A stretch of DNA of 64,000 bases from Symbiodinium natans (taxonomy: Eukaryota; Sar; Dinophyceae; Suessiales; Symbiodiniaceae), in contig CAJNDS010002125.1 in NCBI GenBank assembly GCA_905221605.1, positions 203,809 through 267,808 of the forward strand, given 5' to 3'. Positions within the stretch are counted from its first letter, which is position 1. Every line of letters starts with the position of its first letter. The position numbers and the translations under genes are program-made. A model generated the notes under the pieces. That model did no database searches and was not told the DNA's origin. It saw only the letters and a list, made by a program, of their open reading frames with translations. Below are positions 42,316-53,350 of this stretch, in pieces.

Positions 42316-45300
42316 TTATGCAGAAGGCTCACAGCTCCCAAAATCTACGAAGATGCACTTGCATGATTCTGTCATAAGGGTGTGATGAAGGCGAATCTTT
42401 GCGTCGAACAGCTCGATCTTGAGCCGTAGACATTTGTTGAGGGTTGATGAGGGTTTCATTCTAGGGCTACGGGCAGTTTCCTTTAGGGCTCCGGGCTGGC
42501 GGCTTGAGGTTTCTTGAAACGTGCGCTGAGACTTGTGCGGACTGCCACGGTTGCCGCAGCCAAGCAGCTCGTGCAGGAGTTGGGTGGGCATGCGCTGGTA
42601 GGACTTGACCACCTCAGGTGAGCAGCAAAAAGTTTCCGGTTCTTCGGGCAAAGGCCCCATTGGGGTTCCTACTGTAGGGAATGGAAAGAAGGAACGGTAA
42701 GAACCCCAACAAAAAGGGGCGGTTCTCTCAATCTGACGGCCCGTTGAGCTGTTTTCTGGGCCCTGGGCTTCAACCCCCCTCTTTTTGCATCCGGGACTCT
42801 GGGCAGATTGCCGGGGCTCCGACCCCTCACAACCCGAAACCCTAAACCCCCAAAGCCCCAAACCCTCCCGCCGCCATTTCACTTCTGCTGGCCAGCAGCC
42901 GTCCCATCCTTCTTCTGCTCCGCCGGCTTGTCCTTCGACCGTCAAACCAGGAGTCCCACTTCCGAACCATGATATGGATAAGGGCACCCTTTTTGGGACG
43001 TTATGATAAGGGTACCCTTTTGGGATCTTGTGACAAGGGTACCCTTTTTGGGTTCGGCTACTTTACAAAAGGAACCTTGCACCAACATAAAGGGAGCACA
43101 AGATGGCACCACAGGGACTACCCAGCTTCAGGAAGATCCCTCAAACCTAAGGGACATTGGCCGTCTGGCCTTCTTCGGCCGACAGACTCGCCCGGGCGGG
43201 GATTGGGGAACCTCCACAACCCATCCCCCTGCTTTACGTCCCGGATCCCCCCTCCCTCTAAACCCTGAATCCCTGCATGATGTTTTACGAAAACAGGGGA
43301 CCCCCTAACAATAGACCCCAAATTGGCAGCATTCCCTTCATAGTTGGACCCCAATAAGGTACCCCTAATTTTGGAACCCCCCCCCCCCCCCTGCCCATAC
43401 CGACATGCACGGAAAGCTTCGGCAGGTGCTCGTGTCGTCATAATCACCCCACTTAAAAAAGCACCCGTAGAGCTATCAGCACATAGGGTCTAGATCGATA
43501 TAACTCCTTGTAACCTTACTTAGGGCAGGTAGAACTCCACTTAGATAGGTACGATCATCTGTTCTAACCTTGTTGAGGATACTTGGAACCCCACCTGTCT
43601 ATTGCAAAGGCCGGTGACCTCTTTATCTCTTACCCCTGTACCTTAATGTAGCCCCTTGATACCCTAATAAGAAAGCGAATATATGCCAAAAAAACGAAAC
43701 ACTACTTGACGAGACCACCAACCCATGTAAGTAAGCCTAAACCCTAGACCCTAGACCCTAGACCCTAAACCCTAAAGCCTAAACGACCTAATCACTCCTC
43801 AACCTCCAAGTGCTTCCAAGGCGGACCTTGTACTCCGTGCCGGCGCCACCCCTCTTCCCCATGGCATGCCCCAAGGAGCAGCACCCCCTGAATTGAGGAA
43901 CCTCAAGCTGCCCTAAACCCTGATCCCCAAACCTTATAACCCTAAACCCTAAACAACCCAGAACCCTAAAACTTATAAACCACGGGGGGGTTCCTGGTGA
44001 ACTAAGGAGGGAGGTCTCTTTGCGAAGAATTGCCTGAAGCCCGGGGTGCCGCCTTTGTTGAAGGACAACACGTGTCGCAGTGCGAAGGCTTAGATCTCAA
44101 CAGGCTGTTTGGGACCCTAAACCCTAAACCCTAAACCCCAAAAACACCAAACCCTTCTGGGTTGGCTAATCACTTGCTGCCAACCGCGGTGGCAGGGTGC
44201 CACGAATGGATGGGAGCATACACAACTTGGGCACATGTGCGGCGGCTTCAAGCCGTGTCTCCGTTTGACTTTTTTTGTATATAGTACATAGGATCCTTGA
44301 TTACACCCCCAAAAGGGACATATGTAATATTCCAACAAAGCCAACCTGGGTACAATACTAGGCAGAACTTGGCCCTAGCAAGGCTTGAGCAAAAGCGGCC
44401 ATGGACGGCGCACGCCCATCGTGGTGCTGCCAGTATGTAAGGCCCAGGAAACAGGGGTGGAAGCGGCTTCGGGGTGCTGTCACAAGCCACAAGGCTTGCT
44501 GTGTTGTTGGCTTGTGGGTTTAGGGTTTAGGGTTTAGGGTGGCTCGGTTCCATTGGAGGCAGTTCAGGGCTCTTGGGGAAAACTTTGAGGGCCCGGCTGT
44601 CCCACACTTTTTGGTCGAACGTGTGTCGCTCTCTGTACTGCGGTTCACTGGAAACTGGGCCTAGAGCGCACGCTGTGAGCCTGGCATGGCTTGGCACTGA
44701 AGGTTGTAAAGTCTTCAGGGCTTACATATGGGGGTTTCCGAAAGTAGGGGTACCTGATTAGGGTCCTGATTATGAGGGAACCCTAACCCCCATATGACAA
44801 GGACTTCGAGTTTAGAGGATGGTTTCAAGGCCGTGCATACCACGCGCCGTAGGCTGCATATCACTCTCAGAAGCCATATAGCGCCGTGACATTCGTCAAC
44901 TAGCACGTGACCTGCACGGTATCAGGGAGCCACGCAATCCCCTCACACTGCAAACTGCACTGCAACCAGGAAAACCCAGAAAGAAGAGGAGCTTGGAACT
45001 CATTTGTCTGTGCGTGCGTGCGTGCGTGTGTGCGTGTGAGAGAGAGAGAGAGATTGTGAGTGTTTTTGGGCTGGGGGAAGGAACGGAGGGGTGGGACCCA
45101 AACTGTCAGGATGGTAGAGGCTATTACGGCGAGATTCGTGCACCTTCTTAAACGGCCACATGGACCGCTCTCTACATGTAACGGTACTTTTGTGGGGGCA
45201 CCTTCCCACCCCAAACATCAGAGACCTTCGAAAAATCCCAGTATCCGAGTATCCCTAAAACCTAAACCCTAAACCTGAGTCCCCCGGCCTCCGGATCAAT

Positions 45301-48300
45301 AAGATTAACAGGGCTCGGCTCCTCGGCATCGAGCCTGCGGCGGCAACCGGAACCCTGAAAACGCTCTTGGGTTTAGGGTTTGGGGTTTAGGGTTTAGGGT
45401 TTCAGGGCCTGTTCCAGTCGCACGTGTTTGTTGGCTGCGTTTGTACCCTACACTGTTACAGGGGTTTTTTGAGCCCCTAAACCCTAAACCCTAAACCCCA
45501 AACCCTAAACCCTAAACCTCAACCCCGAACCCCGAACCCTAATCCCTAAACCCGAAACAAAAAACCCTAAACCCTAAACCCCAACACAACGTAAATGCCT
45601 CTGACTCCTGGAATCCCCTATCTTCTTCCAGAAGCCGAGGGTTGGGCTTTTCTGGGGCCTGGTGGCTTCCTGCGGCTTTGCCTTGACAAGCCTTTTGAAT
45701 GAGGGACCGTTTAGGGTTTAGGGTTTTTTTTGCCACCCGCCTAGCAGACCCCCTCTGGGATCACTCCGCAGGGAACAATCGAAATCTCTCGTATGTGTCT
45801 TCAGGTTTAGGGTTTAGGGTTTAGGGTTTAGGGTTTAGGGTTTAGGGTTTACGGCAAGCTGCTATGACCGCCACGACAACTGCCCACAACATCTCCCGAG
45901 AACCGAATGGCCTTAAGAACCCAGAACCTACAGTAGGTTGCCTAGAATCTTAAAAGGGGGGTGTTGAGAGCAACATGAGCAACAACCTACAACAACAGGT
46001 AGGTTATGGGTATTTTTAGAAGCTATAGAAAACCCTGAACCCTAAACCCTGAACCCTAAACCCATTTGCAGCCTCAATGGGCCTATCTTCGACTGCTACA
46101 GTCAGCCAGGGAGCAAGGACTGGGCCGCCGAGAAGCAGGCCTCAATCAGGGTTTAGGTTTTCAGGGTTCAGGGTTCAGGGTTCAGGGTTTTGGGTTTCGG
46201 GTTTAGGGTCAGGGTTTCGGGATTTGAGGATGCAGACTGCTCAGGGCTTTTTAAGGGTTTCAGGGCTCAGGGGTTAAGGGTTTAGGGTTAGGTTTTAAGG
46301 GTTTACAAGTTTTACAGGATCAAGAACCCGGGATTTGAACTTTCGGGTTTAAAGGGCTCAGGGTGTTTAAAACTGTATCAAGGGTGAAGACTCGTGCCCC
46401 TATTTTTTCAGGGGCATCTTTGAAAAGTGTGCCCAAAACCCAAGGGTACCACCTTCGGGGTCCGAGGCAGAGTCCCTTGAGTTTAAGGGCTCAGGGTTGA
46501 AGGATTTGGGTTCTAAGGCTTCTAAGAGCTATTTGGGGGGTTTAGGGTTTAGGGCTTGAGGGCTAAACCCGCCTCCTGGTGCAGCTGGTCTTCCCGCTCC
46601 TCTGCCAGCGCCTCCGCCGACTCCAGGGGCGCCGCAGGCACCACCTCGAGAGACTCTGGGAAGGCCAAGACAGGGGCGATGCAAAGGGAAACCCTTTTAA
46701 ACCCTAAACCCTAAACCCTAAACCCTAAACCCTAAGCCCTAAGCCCTAAGCCCTAAGCCCTAAGCCCTAAACCCTAAACCCTAAACCCGAACTTTCTGCC
46801 TTCAATGTCCAAGACTGTTTCAAGGCTTTTTGGGGCTCCGAGCTCCCGAGGCGAGAAGTGGCTTAATGTTAACGTCGCTTTAATAACCCCCCCCCCCCCC
46901 CCAAAAAAAGAAAACTTGTTTTGGTCCCCGGGGTTTGGAGGGGTCGAAAAAACCGAGTGGGTGCCAATAATGCGGATTCTGGGGGTCTTGGGGGGGGTTA
47001 GCTGTCAGGGTCTGCTGTGCTTGGTCTCGAAGGGTTCTGCTTGCTCTCGGAGCTCGAAAAGTCTTCTCTGCAAGTAAAATTTCTGATTCCTGGCCGGCCA
47101 AATATTACTGTTGTCACCCCATTATTATTTTCACCGGACCCCCCTTTCTAGACTTGTTTACACACATCGGCCCGAAAACCTCCCGTAATGGAAAGTAGTC
47201 TTCGGCTAAGCCCCTCTGGCCCGGCGAATATTACAGTTGCCACCCCATTTATAGATGTGAGGTTAACATTACAGCCCCGGGACAACCGGCATGGAATGAC
47301 AGGATGGACCATCCCAACCCCTCCTCCCCCTCCCCATAAGTTAGGGTTTAGGGTTTAGGGTTTAGGGTTTAGGGTTTAGGGTTTAGGGTTTAGGGTTTAG
47401 GGTTTAGGGTTTAGGGTTTAGGGTTTAGGGTTTAGGGTTTAGGGTTTAGGGTTTAGGGTTTAGCCTGATAACCCCTTCAAAGACTGGACCTGCGCCCTTT
47501 TCCCAAAACAGCCCAAGTCCTAGAGAAGGCCCGCCAGGGTACGGGAGGCACATAGGTGCCGTTGGAGGGATGCCTCAGTCTACGGCATTGGATTTCGTGG
47601 CTTTTCAGCGCTTTCATCTGGCTTTTCGGCGGTTTAGGGTCTGGGGTTTAGGGTTTTAGCGTTCAGGGTTTAGGGTTTTAGGGTTCTAGGGTTTCAGAGT
47701 TTTAGGGTTTTAGGGTTTCGGGGTTTTAGGGCTTTAGGGTTTTAGGGTTTTAGGGTTCAGGGATGTTGAGGTCAAGACTCTGATGATGGTATTGGTTTGC
47801 AGAAGTGGTACACTGGGGAGGGTGATCCCCGAAAAGCATCCCAGAACCCCAAAGTCTAGAACTCTAAACCATAGGACCCTAGCTAAGTTCTCTCAACCCT
47901 TTCTTTCCATCTGGCCTGCCGCGATTAGCCAGAAAGTGAAGAGCGAGGCTTAGGGACTCCGGGATATTCGGCGGCTAGACCTGATTCAAGGACCTCGGAT
48001 GGCCCCCTTAAAAACCCGCTGAAACATATTCCGGAACATGTTAGGGTTGAGGGTTAGTTTAGGGTTTAGGGTTTAGGGTTTAGGGTTTAGGGTTTAGGGT
48101 TTAGGGTTTAGGGTTTAGGGTTTAGGGTTTAGGGGTTAGGGTTTAGGGGTTAAGGTTTAGGTCTTCTGAAACACAATAAAAGGAAACTATAAAACGTCCC
48201 CAAGGCCTACCTAGCCACCCGAAACCCGAAACCACAAACCCCTGAAGGGCAGGGCGGCTGATCGTTCACGTGCTCTTGCCCCAAACCACCTCAAGATGTA

Positions 48301-49400
48301 CCCTAAACCCTAAACCCTAAACCCTAAACCCTAACCCCAAACCCTAAACCCTAAACCCTAAACCAGAGCTCTGAAGGCCAAGCGTCTCCTCCTCAATTGG
48401 CTCCTCCTCCTCTTCGTAGACCTCCTCCACTCACCGTGGGGTGCTCTTGTGTGCTCTCATTTGGGACAGGTAGGTTTAGGGTTTAGGGCTTAGGGTTTAG
48501 GATTTCGGGTTTAGGGTTTCGGGCTTAGGGTTTGGGAGCGAAGTCGGTTTTTCAGACAGCTCTAATAGCACCTTGCAGAGGGCAGAAAGCCCCTAAGCCC
48601 CTAAGCCCTCCCCCGTAACCTCCCTAACCAGCGCAATCGCGCGCGTCCTCGCCCTCCTCCACATCGGCCGAGGCCTCAGTGATACCTTGGGGACGAAATG
48701 ACCCCTAAATGGGCTTATGGTTCATATACCTTAATAGGAAGTATAGTAGCACAGGGTATAATGACCCCCAAATTTGCCAAGGTACCCATGCCTTCCAAGC
48801 CGATGCCCGAGACGCGGCGCGAGTGGCTCTCGAAGAGACCTGCCAGGGTTCCCAGAAAAGTTGCCCAGGGGGGAGGGAGGGGGGATTTAGGGTTTAGGGA
48901 TTAGGGTTTAGGGTGACCCCTAATTACATAATGATCTGTGCAGTATGAGCCACGAGCCATCTGACAAGGCAAGCCAGCCCCTGTGTCACTCCCTTCGAGG
49001 GCCTTTGACGCCACTGTAGATAGCGCCAGCACCTGTGAAGATGCCTCCCACCGCACCGCCGAGGACGTCCCCAAAGGTGACATCCTGCGCACATGGCGTT
49101 TGATCCCTAAACCCTAAACCTTAAACCCCATGAACGCTTCTTGGTTCCTTCAGACACAAGAGGGCCCCATGGCTGAGATCAAGCCCCACATCTGCCACAG
49201 GCACTGCTCTGAAGCCTCCGGAAAACCTAAACCCCTGGAAGAAGACGTCTTCTATCTTAGAAGCAGATGCACATGTCTGGGCGCTCCTAGGCTCAACTTC
49301 GAAATCGCTCAACCACCACGCCACCTATAAGTAGCCACGGCCCTGGCTTCTGTCACCATCCTTGGCGACGTTCACGGAGCCGTCAGGGAGCTTGCTGTCC
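42316..49400 (-). CDS. exon cluster of acidic/low-complexity protein(s), product unknown
   Basis: Minus-strand exon islands between telomere-like introns, in order: about 49398-49325 (DSKLPDGSVNVAKDGDRSQG), 49215-49140 (FRAVPVADVGLDLSHGALL), 49085-48975 (TFGDVLGGAVGGIFTGAGAI, a glycine-zipper-like stretch), 48860-48785, 48685-48630 (ITEASADVEEGEDARD), 48425-48362 (EEVYEEEEEPIEEETLG), 46680-46568 (LESAEALAEEREDQLHQEAG), 45705-45595 (QKSPTLGFWKKIGDS), about 42945-42875 (DKPAEQKKDGTAAGQQK), and 42667-42316 (VVKSYQRMPTQLLHELLG, later LFDAKIRLHHTLM) ending in TAA. The K/E-rich composition and glycine zipper give no firm function. It could be one gene or two; splice junctions were not resolved. Confidence 0.4.
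42972..43130. mobile_element. family III introner-like copy
   Basis: Three AAGGGTACCCTTTTTGGG-type blocks, then AAAGGAACCTTGCACCAAC and GGGACTACCCAGCTTC. It lies between the exon islands at 42875-42945 and about 43135-43210, so it may be an intron there. Confidence 0.72.
43211..45590. other. intronic/intergenic stretch, little to support
   Basis: Contains a C run (43378-43392), CCCTAAA arrays (43735-43785, 44112-44140), TTTAGGG (44515-44540, 45368-45402) and a GT/GA microsatellite (45005-45055). 43440-43720 and 44560-44900 are unremarkable. I see no convincing exon on either strand. Confidence 0.35.
47341..47464. repeat. interstitial TTTAGGG array
   Basis: About seventeen perfect units. 46780-47340 beside it holds a C run and otherwise no feature. 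Confidence 0.96.
47465..48360. other. intron-like stretch with degraded TTTTAGGG repeats and a family VIII end
   Basis: 47630-47770 is a TTTTAGGG (8-mer) array with many substitutions. 47990-48030 reads CCTCGGATGGCCCCCTTAAA, the terminal sequence of the family VIII introns of the Cdh1 gene. 48056-48145 is a TTTAGGG array inserted right behind it, and 48170-48215 may hold the far end of the same element (CTGAAACACAATAAAAGG). Confidence 0.55.
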
Positions 49401-50099
49401 TGAGACAAAGAGGGTTTAGGGTTTAGGGTTTAGGTCTTCTAAAACTGTAAAATAGGCTCCCCGGCATGCCGACCGCGGGCGACGGGCAGTTCTCTAACAC
49501 AAATGGGGCATCATTAATTCTAGTATGGTAACCGACCATTTAATCCGCCAGCAGCCCACCCCCGAAATTTCCGTTCGTATTTGGCACTCGCAGACCACCT
49601 CATGGCAGGAAAACCATTTCCGGAAGTTGAGGTAAACGCTTCAAAAGAGCTCACTCCCGGAGATGCGATAGGTAGCCCTAGGTAGCCCGCATACAATATT
49701 CTCTTCTCTTCAAGCGGTTCAAATGTCTAAGAAATATTCAACATACCCCTTGAGCATACCCGTCAAGGTTTGGTAAGGATCCTTCCTTATATTCACCCTT
49801 TTATAGGCTAAGGGGTATGGGTTTGGGGTATGTTGAATCATTCAAAATGGGTAAGCTCCATGCTTGGGGTTTCGGGTCCTCTGGCGGCTCGTAGTTTCCG
49901 AAGCCCACAATGCGCTGGGACAGTAGCCGGTACCTGGGTGTTGGAGATTCAGGGGTTTAAGGCTTTCCCTACACCCTACACCCTACACCGCCCTAACCCT
50001 AAACCCTAAACCCTGGTTGTCAGGTTCAGGCTTGCTTAGGGCTGTCTGGGGTAGGGCTTCTTGTGTGTACGGCTGACATTACTTCTCCAATGGCCAAGG

Positions 50100-50190
50100 A
50101 ACAAAAAGGTGAATGCTGACTACACCAACAGAATAAGGTCAAAAAGGAAATCCGACAAAGTTAAGTTCAGCTATTGGCTAAGTAATTGAC
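50100..50190. mobile_element. family VII element (Cdh1-intron type), intergenic copy
   Basis: CAAAGTTAAGTTCAGCTATTGG followed by CTAAGTAATTGACATGC closely parallels the end of the Cdh1 intron at 62905-62945 (AGTTCAACTATTGGC, CTAAGTAAGGTGCATGC). Confidence 0.6.
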
Positions 50191-50282
50191 ATGCACAGCT
50201 GAACTCCCGAAATCCCTCGAAACCCTCCCACCAAAAAGCCAATAAAGCCACCTCAGAACCCCATATAGAAATCCTACCTCGA

Positions 50283-50322
50283 GACGTTCCCCCTTCTACT
50301 AACAGAACGGGCAACATCCCAA
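50283..50322. mobile_element. family I element, solo remnant
   Basis: GACGTTCCCCCTTCTACTAA joined almost directly to CGGGCAACATCCCAA; the middle is deleted. Confidence 0.65.
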
Positions 50323-50340
50323 ATCCCTTCAAAAACAGAC

Positions 50341-50518
50341 CATAAACCCTAAACCCTAAACCCTAAACCCTGAACCCTGAACCCTAAACCCTAAACCCTA
50401 AACCCTAAACCCTAAACCCTAAACCCTAAAACCTAAACCCTAAACCCTAAACCCTAAACCCTAAACCCTAAACCCTAAACCCTAAACCCTAAACCCTAAA
50501 CCCTAAACCCTAAACCCA
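50341..50518. repeat. interstitial CCCTAAA array
   Basis: About 25 units. It ends two bases before the stop codon of the ENTH gene on the minus strand, so the array starts immediately 3' of the coding region. Confidence 0.97.
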
Positions 50519-50520
50519 AG

Positions 50521-53350
50521 CTACTCTTCGTGGTAGAACTCGTTGCCGGACAGCGCCTCCAGCGCGCCGTCGGCCGCCTCGCGGACAAGGCGGTAGGGCT
50601 CGTCGCCGAACCTGCGCTGAGAGACCCCGGAAAGTGGGGTATGTAGGCAGGGGCGACTCCTTTCAGCTGCATATGTTATATACACGTGTGTGTGTGGGAA
50701 TGTAAGGAGTATATCTACACATATTGCAAATAAATGAAAAATATAATGTGTATATATATATATATAAGTGTCTCTGTGTATATACACACACATATATACA
50801 CATATGTATCTATGTATACATGTGTTAACAGATAGATTGGGTGTTTCCGAGAATAGGGTTTAAGGGGTTTAGCAACACCGCACTTCTTGCACTTGGAATC
50901 CTGGTTGCAAACTGCAGTTTTTGGCGCTGCCCCTGACAAGGAATCTTGGGCCTAAGGCCTATTAAGTTTCATGTTTGCTGGGGTGGGGGTTTCATCTTAG
51001 GGTAGTTACATGTTTCCTCCCTTCCTTATGTTTCCCTTATTTACCCTCTACAAACCGAGGGGCCCACACACCAGAACCCGCTGCAGAGCTTCGCAAGGCT
51101 AAGTGCCACCCGAGGTACATGGGAGATGGGGGCCCTGTGAAGACCGAAGCGTCTTGCACGCACCTCAGGTGCTCCTGGCTGATGTTGTCAGAGTGTATTC
51201 TTATATTCTTGCACTAGATTTTTTAAGTATATGAAGTGTATGAACTATATCAGCTTAAAGCACTATAGTAGAACAGTATCATCGCATTTGCGTATGGTAG
51301 CACTTTCGTTCTATCGTATTGTGGTACTCTACCATTATATTGCAGTATCAGGGTATCATGGTTCTATAGCATTCTTAGCACTATAGCAGGGTAGTGGTAT
51401 AGCATTTTCGCATGATCCTACTAGACTATTCTGGTATCATAGTACGAATGTATCCTAGTATCATATCTTGTAGTATGGAAGTAATTACAGTCTTATATAG
51501 TTTGTTGGAGGAGCCCGGGATCACTCAAATGAATTGGGAAGGAAAGCACTCGGAGCACACAGTACTTTTAACGTATTGTCCTCTTAGCACTTTTACCGTT
51601 CTTGTAAGGGCCCCCGCCCCCCCCAATTGTAGCCCCCCTTTGTCTGTAGTTACAAGTCACAACTATACTTGGGTTCCAGTCTACGCTGCCACAGTTCTTT
51701 AGACGCCCTGCCACAATGATACCCTAAACCCTAAATCCTAAATTCCAAGCCCTAAACCCCAACCCCTTTTGAACCCTATCCCTAAACCGCATCGCATGTG
51801 TCGCAAACCAGCGGCATGGTTCGGCGCTGTCCAACACCCCGACAGTCCTGCATGGCCTGCTGAAACGGGGGGATGCGGTAGGCCAGCGTCTTGATGACGA
51901 AGAGCGCCTCACAGCCCTAGGCCTAGAACCCCAAACCCGTTTAGGCACGGACTGAGGAAACCCTAAGCCCTAAATGCAAGCACCGGTGTCGAGGGCTGGG
52001 GTGTGGAGCAGAAACACGACACGTTTGAGCACCCAAAGTCTTTTCTCCGATACCTCCGTCATCTCTGGGTCTACTGTAGTCCTCTCTTTCTGCCGGTCTA
52101 AAAACGATCGCCGCGCATTGCCGCTCTACCAATGCTCTTTGTGCAGCGTTTGTTCGCCTGGCTACATGGCGCTGCAACGAACAGTCCCTAAGAGGGACTA
52201 TCATAGGGGGGGGGGGGTACTATAATCCCTTTCAAGGACTGTTAGTATAAGGGGAACATCCCAAGTGAGCACAATACCCCCTGAATCAAGGAGAGTCTAC
52301 CTTCACATGACGATCACTAGGGGGTTTCGGAAATTACGGGTTCCTTCTGAACCTTATCCTACTATTGGGGGTTCATAGAAAGGCTTTGTAAGGTCCAATG
52401 TTTTCGTAAACCCCATATGGCATGTTCTAGACACAAGAGGAACTTAGGAATAAGAAGGGTGCCCTTTTTGGCTTAAAGGGGTGTATAAGGGAACCCAAAC
52501 CCAAAACAAAGGAAATAAGGGCCTACTCTGGGTCCTAGTATTCTTAATCTCGGGGCAGTCTCAAAGTCCCTGGTTACACAAAACGGGGGCTGTTGGACGA
52601 GCAGATGCGGGCCAGGATCCAGGCTTAGAGTTTAGGGTTCAGGGCTCAAGGCTTCCTTAAACCCTAAACCCTAAACCCTAAACCCTAAACCCTAAACCCT
52701 TAGCGGGTGTAGGAGTTTTGGGGGGCCTTGAGCTTGACGTGGGCGTGGTCGCCCTCCACGCAGTCCGCCAGGTACTCTGCCACCGCCGGCAGATCAGAGG
52801 GCATCGCCTGGGAGACCTGGCAAAGAAGACGTTGTTGTAAACACTCTGTGAGGATTTAGGGACGAGGGGTTTGGGAGTTTGAACAAGTTATATATTAGCT
52901 ATGTATAGAGAGAGAGGGAGAGAGAAAGACATGTACTTAGCTCGTATAGAGTCATATACATGTGTAGATGTATGTATGTAGAACACTTCTTTACATGATA
53001 TGTAATGTCGGGCTCTGTGGGCTCTTCTCCTCCGAAGTGCTTCTGGGTGGAGAACCTTGTGGAGTTGATAAGGTGTGTGTGCTCGCCAGCTGTCTTCCAC
53101 TGTTTTCGCCCAGGACCCCGAGAGTTGGATGCAAGCTTTGAGGGTTACTATAGTATATATATATATATATGTATAAAAGGACCATAAGGGAATACGAAAG
53201 GTAATTACTCCGACCCCTATAGTATGTCAGGCCGTAACGCAGCTGAGCGACATTCTGCACGATGTCGTTGAAGAGGTACCCAGGCGTGGGGGTGTTGTCC
53301 CTGTTCGTAGCTCTGTAGATGTCGCCCCACTCTATGGCAGCCTCAGACAT
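50521..53350 (-). CDS. ENTH-domain (epsin/tepsin-like) adaptor protein
   Basis: Exons 53350-53252 (ATG start; SEAAIEWGDIYRATNRDN, TPTPGYLFNDIVQN), 52816-52727 (LPAVAEYLADC, DHAHVKLK), 51907-about 51830 (ALFVIKTLAYRIPPFQQAMQ) and 50611-50521 (FGDEPYRLVREAADGALEAL, stop TAG). The first three join cleanly in phase 0 with GT and GC donors. The series is the helical solenoid of an ENTH/VHS-type domain. In animals and plants, the form with TPTPGYL and VREAA is found in tepsin-like clathrin/AP-4 accessory proteins that act in trans-Golgi and endosomal sorting. The link between the third and last exon was not resolved; a small exon may be missing. The protein would end right after the ENTH domain (about 120-135 aa), without the usual adaptor-binding tail. 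Confidence 0.68.
52178..52264. mobile_element. family I element within the ENTH gene
   Basis: ACAGTCCCTAAGAGGGACTA, a G run, TACTATAATCCCTTTCAAGG, then ACTGTTAGTATAAGGGGAAC and ATCCCAA. It lies in the intron between the exons at 51907 and 52727. Confidence 0.8.
53145..53222. mobile_element. family V element at the ENTH first intron
   Basis: TACTATAGTATATATATATA, GGACCATAAGGGAATACG, GTAATTACTCCGACCCCTAT. It occupies the donor side of the first ENTH intron (52817-53251). Confidence 0.65.

Noticed and set aside
52988-53065. Extra ENTH exon (TSEEKSPQSP or KHFGGEEPTEPD frames)
   Set aside because: Joining 53252 directly to 52816 preserves the ENTH fold and frame; inserting this segment would break the helix register.
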